NCBI GenBank assembly: GCA_024760905.1
Contig: CM045751.1
Span: forward strand, 9,147,501-9,211,500
DNA length: 64,000 nucleotides
Direction: 5' to 3'
From: Plotosus lineatus
Taxonomy: Eukaryota > Chordata > Actinopteri > Siluriformes > Plotosidae
Part shown: positions 43,796 through 56,303 of the stretch, one piece after another
Position numbering within the stretch: the first letter of the stretch is position 1
How the letters are laid out: each line of letters opens with the position of its first letter
Position numbers and translations under genes: made by a program
Notes under the pieces: model-generated
Database searches by the model: none
What the model was told of the DNA's origin: nothing
The model's input: only the letters and a program-made list of their open reading frames with translations

Positions 43796-43856
<61 letters not shown>

Positions 43857-43859
<3 letters not shown>

Positions 43860-44180
43860 TATGTGTGTGTGAGTGTCCTCAATGATGACGTATTGTAGGT
43901 CCATCAGATTGATTCCCCAAAGAAAGTTTTAACCCCGTTATGTTTTTCTATCTGTGCTGCCTTTATCTGCCACACCTTGAAGGTTGGTCGGTGAAAATAA
44001 TGCCTTCATTACACCGGTCCATGGTGCAAAAAAGGTTGGGGACCCTTGTTGTACTGTAATGTCCATTATCCTGCAATATCCAATTCTGTGAAATGCATAT
44101 TCTTACCGTACTTTTAAAAATGTCTGGTAGCTATGAGTGAAATATCACACAAAAGCTTCTAGTTTGCCAGATATGATATG
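43857..44180. other. Intergenic with a hAT terminus scrap
   Basis: 44007-44046 (CCGGTCCATGGTGCAAAAAA then GGTTGGGGACCCTTG) resembles the end of a hAT element. The rest is unassigned. Confidence 0.5.
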
Positions 44181-44184
44181 GACA

Positions 44185-44265
44185 TCAATCCGAGCGGCTC
44201 AGTGGAGTACTGCTAACACATCAGCCTCTCAGCAAGGTCCTGCGTTCCAGTCGCATGCTTGGCAA
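44185..44265 (+). mobile_element. SINE-C head fragment
   Basis: GCTCAGTGGAGTACTGCTAA followed by CAGCCTCTCAGCAAGGTCC. Confidence 0.55.
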
Positions 44266-44938
44266 GGCTGTTTTTGTACGTGTTTGGATGAAAGGAAATT
44301 AATCTAACAACAGGAAAGACTGCACATAAATCACTCTGCAGGTTTAAAATTTTTTTATTATTATTTTTCATAGCTCCGATGTTTGATACACAACACAGTA
44401 AAAGCACAATCACCTACACTACACCTAAACACGAATCTTTCTTCAGACTGGAAAAACTCGAGACACAATTACCAAGCATGAAGGGTTTTACTTTTTAAGG
44501 CAAGTCAATGAGCTTTTAAACACTGGAGACACAAAATAAAATAAAATGTAAAAAAAAAAAAAAAACAGAAAAAGCTATTTTTATATCCTCGGATTGGATT
44601 TTCACACAACACTGTGGAATTAAGGAAGGACTGGAGTGTGCAGTACTGGGTGGAGTGCATCACTGGGCTCTTCACTCCTCTGTATCACTATCAGCTTGTG
44701 GTCAGGAAAGTGCAGCGACTGTTTTTTTGTCAAACAAGTTCATTATTACTAACACTGCAGGCTATTTGGCCTTCAATTTGTCCTAAATATTCTAGTTTTA
44801 CTTCTAACAGCTGTATGACTATGGGATGCATTTTATAAGTTTGGGAGTTTTCTCTTCTTCCATTTGTTTTGCTTTAATTTTTGCTGTAATTAATTTGTAA
44901 ACAAAATGTTTTCTTATTCTAACACTGCTTTTCTTTAA
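44266..44938. other. Intergenic, nothing recognised
   Basis: AT-rich, no element seen. Confidence 0.4.
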
Positions 44939-44939
44939 C

Positions 44940-45588
44940 TTCATTCATTCATATAACCGCTTAATCCTAATTAGGGTCACAGGGAGGCTGGTGCCCATCC
45001 CAGCCAACTTCGGGCGAGGACAGAGTACACCCTGGATAGCTCGCCAGGCCATCGCAGGGCGGAAACCCCCTGACGGCTTTGCAGCTACTCTTTTCAAAAG
45101 TCAGCAATGGTTCTTTTACATGAACCTCACACCATAGACGTGGGGCCGGTGGTGTAGTGGTTAGAGTGCTGGAGGTATCGGGAGGTTGTGAGTTCAAATC
45201 CCACTGAGACCCCCACTGTGCTAAGACCCCTGGACAAGGTCTCAACCACAAGTGTGCCTCTGTTCACCCAGCAGTATAAATGGGTACCAGTAAAAATATA
45301 CTGGGAAGGTAACCTGCGATGGACTAGTGTCCCATCCAGGAGGAGTTGAACTCCTGGTTGCTTCACACTACGGAAACTGGGGATAAGCACCGGCCTGATG
45401 AGCCATGAGGCTCGGGTGTAAAAACCCCCAACCTCACACCATAGACAGTGAGAGACATGGCCAACCTTTGATAACCCAGTTAGCTGCACTGGGGGGACAG
45501 TAACAACCTTGTGGAGAGTGAGGCTTGAGCCCCTAACCTTAGGATCAGTAATCCAGCACCTTTACCACCAGGCCACCACTGCCCTTTT
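44940..45588 (-). mobile_element. SINE-A split by SINE-D
   Basis: Tail and body 44940-45139, head 45430-45588. The 17-bp AACCTCACACCATAGAC occurs at both junctions (45123-45139, 45430-45446), the target duplication of the inserted SINE-D. Confidence 0.92.
45140..45429 (+). mobile_element. SINE-D, complete copy (290 bp)
   Basis: GTGGGGCCGGTGGTGTAGTG head, B-box GTGAGTTCAAATCCC. Body AACCTGCGATGGACTAGTGT and GGAGTTGAACTCCTGG. Ends GGCTCGGGTGTAAAAACCCC. The boundaries are fixed by the target duplication. Confidence 0.92.
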
Positions 45589-45589
45589 T

Positions 45590-46110
45590 TTAACTTGTGA
45601 TTTTTAAGGTATATGCTCTCTTTTTAATACTTTTTTTTAAAGTTTATAAATAAACATTTCTCCTCCCACTGCTCTTTCACCTGTGTTTTTTGTTAATTTC
45701 ATTCATTTTTAAAAGTTAAGGCTTTGAGTGTATAAAAAGTTTTATTTATATTTACTTTCTTTCTTTCTCTGTCACATATTTTCTTTCTATATTTTTTATT
45801 TGGTTATTTTTAGTTACTTTCAATATACTTTCCATTGTTGAACAGTATTTTATGTGAAACAATTAAACACTTTCTCTTCCGTTTTATTTTCTTCTTTCCT
45901 TGACATGAAGATTTGCAAAAGTTAAGGCTTATAGAGTAAAAAAATAATTCCTTATTTCCTTTCCAAACTGGAATTAAAGAAAGTAATGCCGTCCTTTCTT
46001 TTCTTTCCCCCCTAATTTTACTTTGTTTCCAAGATTTTGATTTGCTTTTGAGAAATACCCTGAAAGTTAGCTGGACGACTTTTAAATTATTTCCTTTCTG
46101 AATCCTAATA
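45590..46110. other. Intergenic, nothing recognised
   Basis: T-rich with TTTCTTTC runs; no element seen. Confidence 0.4.
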
Positions 46111-46112
46111 TA

Positions 46113-46921
46113 CCGTATTTTCCGGACTATAAGTCGCACTTTTTCATACTTTGACTGAAGGTGCGACTTATACGCCAGAGCGACTTATATGTGAAATTAT
46201 TACATATACTGTAATTCTGTTTGTCATAATAATAAGACATAATTTCACATGTTTGTTATTTTTACACTCACAATCACAAGAGGGCACTCTATGCTTGGGT
46301 ACCAGGACCTGCTCATCCACCGCTGATGAAATGGCCCCAAAAAGAAAATCCTATTCTGCGGATTACAAGATGCAAGTAATGAAATATGCAACAGAAAATG
46401 GTAATTGAGCAGCAGAAAGAAAGTTTGGAGTGAACGAGAAACTTTTCAGGAAAGAAAACTAGAGAAAAGCAGAAATTACTATTACTGCAATGAAGAAAAC
46501 AAACAAAAAATAAAGCTAAAATCATGCGCTAAAAGCTAATCGTGGGCTAAAAGCTAGATGATCACAGCTAGAGGAATAAGTTCGCACATGGGTGCTTGAG
46601 CAACATGCATCAGGGAGAGGCTTGTCAACAGGGCAGTTGCGTCTCCACGTCCAGGTAGTTGTCAGAGAGATGAATATAAATGACTTTGCGTGAGAACTTT
46701 CTTGGTGTTAATGCTTCATGCAACGCAACCGCCTCTTTATCAGAGTGAGGATCACAACGGCACAAAAACTGTCAGCAGATTTCCAAGCCAAGGTAGACAG
46801 TTTCCATGAGTTTGCAACTTATAGTCCAGTGCGACTTATATATATTTTTTCTTCTTTATTATGCATTTTTTTGGCCGATGCGACTTGTACTCCGGAGCGA
46901 CATATAGTCCGGAAATTACGG
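46113..46921 (+). mobile_element. Pogo-like DNA transposon P1, copy 2 (809 bp)
   Basis: Termini CCGTATTTTCCGGACTATAA and TATAGTCCGGAAATTACGG, flanked by TA at 46111-46112 and 46922-46923. It carries a degraded transposase start (see next entry). Confidence 0.88.
46331..46462 (+). pseudogene. Pogo-type transposase N-terminal HTH fragment
   Basis: Reads MAPKRKSYSADYKMQVMKYA, TENGN, stop, AAERKFGVNEK. This is the Psq-type helix-turn-helix that starts pogo/Tigger transposases. A TGA interrupts it; the sister copy at 1909 has CGA (Arg) at that codon but is frameshifted elsewhere. No DDE domain follows. Confidence 0.7.
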
Positions 46922-46924
46922 TAA

Positions 46925-47355
46925 TATTATTATCTTAAGTATATATGTTGATTTTATATTTATGATTATTAGATAGGTGTGATTATAGATAACGAAGCAC
47001 ACAGGTTCCTTCTTTCAAAGTACAGTATATGTGAAACAGGCACAGAACAGTGTTCAGTTATAGTACATGGAGAGGTATAAGTACAGGTACTGGTGTAGCA
47101 GGTACAGGTACAGGTCTCTCTACACACATGACACGCTTGCAAAAATATACATTTAGAAACAATAACTGAGCACAGGCTGTAAACACAACACAGAATCGCA
47201 CACACATGCAGAGTCACAATGCCAAAAACACTCAAAAATTCACATCCACTGCTTTTCCTTCACAATCCTGTTCTGCTTTTACTGAAACGCTTACATCACT
47301 TACGTCTGAATTACAATCGAAGAAAGCGTGTGACCAGTATAAGTCTCCAAAGTAC
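46925..47355. other. Intergenic, nothing recognised
   Basis: A short GGTACAGGTACAGGT repeat at about 47085-47118; otherwise unassigned. Confidence 0.4.
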
Positions 47356-47357
47356 AT

Positions 47358-47964
47358 CAGTGCTTCTCAAATAGTGGGGCGCGCCCCCATGATGCTTTGG
47401 GGTGATGCCGGGGGAGCACGTATGACCCTGGGGAACAGGCTTTTCTGGAATTGTGTACAGGAATTAAGTGTAATTGCACCTCCGCTCCACTAGTTGGCAG
47501 TGGTGCTGTCGTGGTCGTGCTATGATGTAGCAGTCTTTCGCACAAGCAAACGATATGAAGCGCAGTACTGTAAACAACCCCCCGAGAAACAACATGGAAA
47601 AAAATTTCTAACAGGAACAAAGAGAAAGGTGGAGAGAGACGGAGATATTAAGACATAAATAAGTTGAATGAGTTTAAATAAGGATTTATTTTTTTAATTT
47701 CAGGTACATTGGTACACTTTAAATCTTTTCTGTTACAGATTTAAAAACAATGCTAATCAAGTTTTTCTTTATTGTAAGTTGAACTGTATTTATTTCTTTT
47801 TTGTTTTAATTGTTAATTAAGATACAATGTTATGCAGAGGTGTACTAAAAACAATTTTATAAACAAATTATACTATTTATAGTCGCTCGCGGGGCGGTGT
47901 GGGAGAGTGTTTTTTTTTTTTCTTCCTAGGGGGCGCCACAGAAAATAATTGAGAAGCACTGGTC
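47358..47964 (+). mobile_element. hAT element H4 remnant (607 bp)
   Basis: Left end CAGTGCTTCTCAAATAGTGG and right end AAAATAATTGAGAAGCACTG are inverted repeats with GGGGCGC-type subterminal bases. The flanking 8 bases do not match, so the target duplication has decayed. Confidence 0.8.
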
Positions 47965-47965
47965 T

Positions 47966-48715
47966 AAAGGAATACAGAGTCTCTCTTTCTTTCTTTCTGA
48001 GAATCAGTTTTCCTACTGACACTTGTTTTATATACTATACAACACTACAGTCACCGAAAAAATGTTACCTCCCATTTTTATTTCCTTCTTTCTTTGTATA
48101 TTTTGGTTCAAAGAATCTCAATTCTTAAACCTTTTGATGCCTAAATATTTTCAGACATATCCTTGTTCGTGTTTTCTTTATTTATTTATTTTCATAATTT
48201 TAACCATCATTTACATTTTTTAAACTGCAAAGCAACAATTTCAACAATAATTTTCATTCTGTTTAATTTCTCTCGCCTTTTTTAGTTTGTTTCCCCCGTT
48301 TTCCCACTAATTTAGTTGCATCCATTTCTTACCCACCAGGTATTATATTCCCTTTCACATAACCACCACTGAACATGGAAAGGAGAAAGCATACATACAC
48401 CCCTTCCGTGATGTGCAATACTGCCACCTCTCTCTTTTCGAACTGCTGTGCATGCGTATTTGGGGTGGGGTGGGTGGGGTGGGGGGTCTAACACACTCTA
48501 AGGAAAGCGTTAGCCGTCCCCTCATACGAATGAGCACATAGACACTCGTGATGGGTCGGCGGTCGCTGCCATCACTCCCTTCCGTGAGAGCAAGGCCAAT
48601 TAGCTCCCATGGACTCCCGGTCACGGAAGGCTAACCTGAATTCGAACTTTTGATCTCCAGATTAATAGTTATGCAACTTTCCAATGTGCCACTCTTTATA
48701 TAATTTAGTCAGAAG
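47966..48715. other. Intergenic, possible VAT1L 3' UTR side
   Basis: TTTATTTATTTATT at 48178-48191 would read as overlapping AATAAA signals on the minus strand, downstream of VAT1L. Nothing else recognised. Confidence 0.35.
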
Positions 48716-48717
48716 AA

Positions 48718-49085
48718 TTTCTTCTTCTTTTCCTTTCGGCTGTTCCCTTCAGGGGTCGCCACAGCGAATCTTCTGCCTCCATCTCACCCTATCCTCTGCA
48801 TCTTCTTCTCTTACACCAACTACCTTCATGTCCTCCTTCACCACATCCATAAATCTTCTCTTAGATCTTCCTCTGGGCCTTCTGCCTGGTAGTTCCAACC
48901 TCAGCATCCTACTACCAATATACTCACTATCCCTCCTCTGTACATGTCCAAACCATCTCAATCTAGCCTCTCTGACTTTGTCTCCAAAACATCTTACATG
49001 TGCTGTCCCTCTGAAGTACTCATTCCTGATGCTATCCATCCTTGTTACTCCCATAGAGAACCTCAACATTTTCATTTCGGTCATA
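48718..49085 (-). mobile_element. RTE-like LINE 3' fragment (368 bp)
   Basis: On the minus strand a 111-codon open reading MTEMKMLRFSMGVTRMDSIR ... RWRQKIRCGDP, ending CGACCCCTGAAGGGAACAGC. 5'-truncated. Confidence 0.9.
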
Positions 49086-49554
49086 AGAATTTATACTTTT
49101 GAATTGTTTTAGCTTTGGAAAGCCAGAACAAAAATTATAACTGTGCATCATTCTTTCTTTCTATTTTTGGTTGACTGAAAATCTCAAATAAAAAAAAAAA
49201 AACATTTCTTTCCTCCTGTCCAGTGACCAGCATGGTGCCCTGCGGACTGTGGGGAACCTGAAGGGACACAGCAGAAGGACACTAAGCCTTGCTTTCTTCA
49301 GTTACTAACACAACACAGCTACACACGTTCAAAACATCCACAGACCTGTAAAGAAGAAGAGCACACATGGTGAGAAAACACTGGAACACTTCAGCACTGT
49401 GCTTCGAATGGCACATGAGTTGGACAGTTGGCAAGAAGGATATTTTCAGACGCACTATAGTCACACACTCATACACTTCACTACAACATGGGGTAGCATG
49501 GGTGATTCGTCCAGTTACAGTCTCTCCTTTCACTGGGGGGGGTGTCGCTGGACT

Positions 49555-49653
49555 CTACTGGATGAAGGGCATTCGCTCCTTATTATCACTGTCTCCTTCA
49601 TGTTCCTCCTCTTCCTCCCCCGCTTCACTTGTCTCCGTGCTGTCACTTGCCAT
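49555..49653 (-). CDS. vat1l: VAT1L last coding exon
   Basis: Synaptic vesicle membrane protein VAT-1 homolog-like, a zinc-free medium-chain-reductase-type quinone oxidoreductase relative. This exon gives the acidic C-terminus MASDSTETSEAGEEEEEHEG then DSDNKERMPFIQ-stop, nearly the same as human. Acceptor CTACAG|ATG, phase 0. Confidence 0.95.
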   Translation of the reverse strand: MASDSTETSEAGEEEEEHEGDSDNKERMPFIQ

Positions 49654-49846
49654 CTGTAGGAACAGCACGTGTGCTTTAATGGGAGTTTAACCTAAAAAAT
49701 ATTACACAACTAGGGACATTATAATTATGTAGTTCACATTTGGAGTACTTTTCACCTTTTAGGTAGCATTTTTCTGTTTTGCGGACAACCAAGATCAATA
49801 CCTGGATCTAAGGCATGACAGTCTTGAACCATTGGTGGTATACATA

Positions 49847-50677
49847 CAGTGGTACCTCACCTTAGGAAAGTCTCACCAAACAAAAAATACAGGCTACGAA
49901 ACGCATTTTCTTAAAATCTTTGTCTCTGTCTACGAAACAAGTTCACGTTACGAAAGCGCTATCTTAAAAATTGAAACGCTCCATTCAAACATTCAAACCC
50001 GCTTTTCAAACATTCAAACAATGCACAAGCTGCTCTCCCATCAATGATGTTCAAAACATCCCGCCCCGTGTGCCTCCCATTGGCTAGGAGGGATCACGCA
50101 GCTACCTCCCATTTCCTATCTCCCAACATCCCACCCCGCTGGACTCCCACTGGCTAGGAGGGATGACGCAGCTACCTCCCATTTCCTATCTCCCAACATC
50201 CCGCCCCGCTGGCCTCCCATTGGCTAGGAGGGATGACGCAGCTCCCTCCCATTGACTATTATGGAGCTGAATCTACCATGATGCTTTTCATGTAAAAGAC
50301 ACATGCTTTATTTCCTGACTCAGGCTTTTAACCTTCCATAAACATTTGTAAGATTATAACTCTTCTAAGAACACATGGTCAACACACGCGTGCGCACGCA
50401 CACACACACACACACGTGTGTGTGTGATTTCTGGTGTGAGTGAGAAGAAGAAACGGGTTCAAGTGATATCACAAAGGAATATGGCCAAGCCCGTCTACCA
50501 TCGGTACGATATTGAAGCAGAAGGAGGTCTTAAAAGGTTTGCTTTTATCACTTTTAAGGGGCTTAGGAGGTAGTATTGGGAGCCGTGGAACGAATCACAC
50601 GTTTTACATGCAAAATGCAGTTCAATTTACGAAAAAGGCTTTGGAAGGAATTAATTTCGTAAAGTGAGGTACTGCTG
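49847..50677 (+). mobile_element. Tigger-like element T3, complete (831 bp)
   Basis: Ends CAGTGGTACCTCACCTTAGG and AAGTGAGGTACTGCTG, flanked by TA. It lies in the last VAT1L intron. Contains an ATTCAAACATTCAAA cluster (49981-50025), a 70-bp tandem repeat (50056-50265) and a CA/GT microsatellite (50393-50428). Confidence 0.85.
50056..50265. repeat. 70-bp tandem repeat, three units
   Basis: Each unit has ACATCCCGCCCCG, CCCATTGGCTAGGAGGGAT and GACGCAGCTACCTCCC, so each carries a GC-box-like and an inverted CCAAT (ATTGG) motif. The sister element at 61290-61430 has two units. Confidence 0.85.
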
Positions 50678-51128
50678 TATGCAGAAAATGTTAAACATAT
50701 TCTCCAAAACTATTCTCTTTAGCTTCGTTTGGGAGCTCGGGCAGCGCCACTATTTATCTGATTTCAGGCAAATTCACAGGACCTTCTTGTGGTTGGAGAA
50801 AACATAAAATGTTCATCTAGTACACTGTTCTGTTTAATAAGCCATTATCTGCACGCACTCTCTCTGCGTCACACTGACATCTCCATGGAAACTATGTCCT
50901 CAGATTTCTCAATCACTGTCACTGAGTTGTTGTTGTTGTTTTGGGTTTTTTTTTTTGTTGTTGCTGTCTCTATTTTTTCGCTCTTGTGATGCTACAAGAC
51001 AGGTGTGCTAAATGCTCCTTTCTGCTCTGATTCCAGCAGCTGTTCTTCATTAGACAGAAACCCATCAGAATTGATCATAGGTTACAAATCACTGACATTT
51101 CACAGACCCATTGCTGTGCGTTACTCAC
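50678..51128. other. VAT1L last intron, rest
   Basis: No element recognised apart from a T-rich stretch near 50940. Confidence 0.5.
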
Positions 51129-51212
51129 TAAAGGAGTGGGAGACTTCTCCACATCCAGAATCAACTTTCCGATGTTTCCTCTGTCATGGATTCTCTGCAT
51201 GGCCTCCTTCAC
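51129..51212 (-). CDS. vat1l: VAT1L penultimate coding exon
   Basis: 28 codons, phase 0 on both sides, VKEAMQRIHDRGNIGKLILD then VEKSPTPL, between acceptor TCCTCAG|GTG and donor TTA|GTGAGT. It is the C-terminal end of the reductase fold. I found no earlier VAT1L exon up to 64000, so the preceding intron exceeds 12.7 kb; the human gene also has very large introns. Confidence 0.95.
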
Positions 51213-52343
<1,131 letters not shown>

Positions 52344-52443
52344 TTCGCATTTCCTACTTCGCGTCCCCGCAATATTGTGGGATTTCCCATCAGGAAATGT
52401 AAAAATGAAAGATTACTCAAAATTCACGAGCACCACATGTATA

Positions 52444-53558
52444 CAGATGCTCCCCAACTTACGTTTTTGTTTGGTTCCAGATGGCCGAACGTAAGTTGAA
52501 AATGAAAGCAAGTTGTTACTGTATGTTCCAGTGACGTATGACGTTCATACTGTACTCTACATCCATAAATACCATTACCGTATCTCATAAAACACCCCTA
52601 AATCAATTATTATAAACATAACATTGTAAAATATCAAATATATCAAATAACATCAACATTAATTTAAAATTATTTAAATTCAAGCAAAATAATTTCAAAT
52701 AGATACATTTTAATCAAATTCACTCATCAAATATCAAACACAGTATCAAATATAACCTTTAACATGCTCTATGATGCGATCTTTCTGCTTGTAAATGGTT
52801 CCGATGGTCGACGGATGGTCACTTTACATGAAGCTGAACAGAGTCACATTACAAGAAGCTGAGCCGAGTCACTTTACATAAAGCTTAAAACAGCCAATCA
52901 ACGCTTACAATATGTGAGGCGCTCAACACCGAAAGTAGTTTACTTATTTGTGCTTGACACAAAGTGCGGGTTATACGGACTTCCGGTCTTCCAAGTGAGC
53001 AAGGGCACCATTGAATACTGGTTTAGTACTCAGCCTGCACTGATGTGAATCACCAGCAGAGCGGACAGTTCTCTTTCTTTTATGGATTCAGGTTTTCATT
53101 CATTTTACAACTCGCTTTGCTTAACTGAGTATGCATGGTAGATTGCGCCGATCCGAGTAGATAGTTAATTCATCTCTGTGTATGAGACTTGCACCCATGC
53201 TAGTAGGCTTACGCTTCTGACCAACCATATTTGCTTAGGGTTACAAAAGTGCGCAAAACAGTGTAAACACAAAGATTATAGAGACGACCTCTTAACACAA
53301 GGGTAACATGCTATATAACTGATATATATATATATAAATATATATATATAACTGAACTGGGAAGAAGGAGGGGCACGTTCAGTCTGTCATTTGTAAACAA
53401 TGGACACAGCGTCATTATGTCATTGCGTCATTACGTCAGCATACTATGTAGGTACGTCTAAGCTCAAAATTTGGCAAGGTTTTTTTTTTTGAAAAAAAAA
53501 CAAAACCCTGGAAATCGAAAAAACGTAAAACGAATGAACGGAAGTCGGGAAGCGTCTG
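52444..53558 (+). mobile_element. Tigger-type element T2, longest copy (1115 bp)
   Basis: Ends CAGATGCTCCCCAACTTACG and GAAGTCGGGAAGCGTCTG, both flanked by TA (52442-52443, 53559-53560). No long open frame. Confidence 0.88.
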
Positions 53559-53980
53559 TATTCAACTATGCTACCCAACATGCTCTGTTCTCCTACTTGA
53601 TTTCAGCGTTCTCTGATTGACTGTGAATCCAGCTAGCTGATTGGTCGAGATTATATTTCCCAGCATCCAACACACCTTTCCTCCCTCATGAAACAATGAC
53701 TTTTATTGAGCTCAGGGGAAGCACTGAGGTGTGGGAAAAATCATGTTCACCGTAGTTGTGAGGGAAAAACAAAAACCAAAATCACTGGGAGAGTATCAAT
53801 ACAGAAACTGGTCAAACACGGAGCTCTTTATAGCACACTGTTGGCTGAGTGAATTCAGGTGCGCTCTCTGGATTTTGCCTGTAGGTAACAGCCACACCCC
53901 TCAACAGCGCATGCAGTTTATGGAGAGAGAGAAAGAGAGTTAAATGCCACCAACTAGCACAGACCATAACAGTTGTCAAA

Positions 53981-54160
53981 ATGGAAAATGCCTTATCATT
54001 GTGGATTAATGACTGCCATAAAAATAATGTGAGTTTGGACACTAACATGATACGTACTAAAGCAACGGCTCTGGAGGCGCTGACGAGTCCCAACCAAGCA
54101 GCAGTGCTGCCAGTGATTCTCCTTCTCGACGTGGCCGTGGATTTGTTATTTATAAGGTTT
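53981..54160 (+). pseudogene. Tigger transposase CENP-B-type HTH fragment
   Basis: MENALSLWINDCHKNNVSLD TNMIRTKA resembles the second (CENP-B) DNA-binding helix-turn-helix of Tigger/jerky transposases, which typically begins ME(K/N)AL..W. The frame then runs into unrelated residues; no catalytic domain remains. Confidence 0.65.
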
Positions 54161-54401
54161 GTTATAGAGTATTTATATATATTTATTGTCATGATAAGGT
54201 GTATAATTCATTTATATATTAACACACGTTGCCTGTATGACATTAACATGCATGGAACACTTTAAAATTAAGTTCTGTATACATTTTATATAATATATAG
54301 GTGGGTGGGTATCCTTAAGAAGTGGCAAAAGTCATTTCGCGGTTTTTCACATTTCGCGGGGGGGCTGGTCCCCATCAACCGCGAAATAAGGGGGATTACT
54401 G

Positions 54402-55640
<1,239 letters not shown>

Positions 55641-55645
55641 GTGGG

Positions 55646-55970
55646 GGCACAACAGAGTTGTAGTTAGCACTCTCGCCACACGGTACGAAGGTCCTGTGTT
55701 TGTGTCCTTGGCGAGGGTGTTTCTATGTGGACTTTGCATGTTCTCCCCTTGCTTACATCAGTTTCCTCCCACAAACCTAAGACATGCACATTAGGCTAAA
55801 TGAATATTCTTGATTGCTCCTCGGTATGAGTGTGAATGGTTCTGTGTGTGTTGGCACTGCAACGATATGGAAAAGTTTTCAGGGTCAACCTTGCCTTCAC
55901 CCAGAGGCAACTGAGATAGGTTCCAGCCTCTCATCGATCTTAAATGAGAATAAAGTGCTTTGAAAAATTA
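55646..55970 (+). mobile_element. SINE-C diverged copy
   Basis: GTAGTTAGCACTCTCGCCAC head, ATGTGGACTTTGCATGTTCT body, tail TTAAATGAGAATAAAGTGCT. Confidence 0.7.
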
Positions 55971-56303
55971 AATAGTAATAATAATAATCTAAAAGCACGG
56001 CAATCTTGCCAACAATTTTAATACATATTTTATGAGACATGCTGGCTCCTGTTTATCGCAGTTAGATTATAGCTAATATTAAATTATATATTTATATCAT
56101 ATACAGTGATCCCTCACTATTTCGTGCTTCAGTGCATCATGGGTTTTCCAAAAATATTCATGAAAAAAGCTGCAAAATAATGCAAATTAGGCACATAAAA
56201 ACCCCCAAACAAACAAAACAACAAAAAAACAAACAAAAAAAAAACAACCCAAAAACCCCAAAGAAAACTACTGACATTTTTATGTGAAGGTGTGCATCAG
56301 TGT

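Larger units (their letters stand above)
43010..43856. repeat. Retrozyme-like array: ribozyme units with (TA)n tracts
   Basis: Three minus-strand units in tandem and one plus-strand unit head-to-head, bounded by TA tracts (43010-43085, 43801-43856). Each unit has module A, about 100 bp (hammerhead motif plus AAAGACTTTCTATTGAAACT), an internal (TA)n tract (43203-43270, 43440-43489), and module B, about 70 bp (GAGTAGATCCGTCCGTAGGA, GAGTGCTCAATACTTT). Predicted cleavage sites are 237 and 220 bp apart. Tandem units of this size with a type-I hammerhead are the hallmark of animal retrozymes; Penelope-type terminal repeats are the alternative. Confidence 0.75.
52344..54404 (+). mobile_element. Tigger element T4 with nested T2
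   Basis: Right end ACCGCGAAATAAGGGGGATT then ACTG and TA (54400s). CTTCGCATTTCCTACTTCGC at 52344 looks like the inner part of the left repeat, cut by the RTE copy. A T2 element sits at 52444-53558 and a transposase fragment at 53981. Confidence 0.65.

Noticed and set aside
44614..44838. 74-codon plus-strand open frame
   Set aside because: No family resemblance, no splice context; likely chance.
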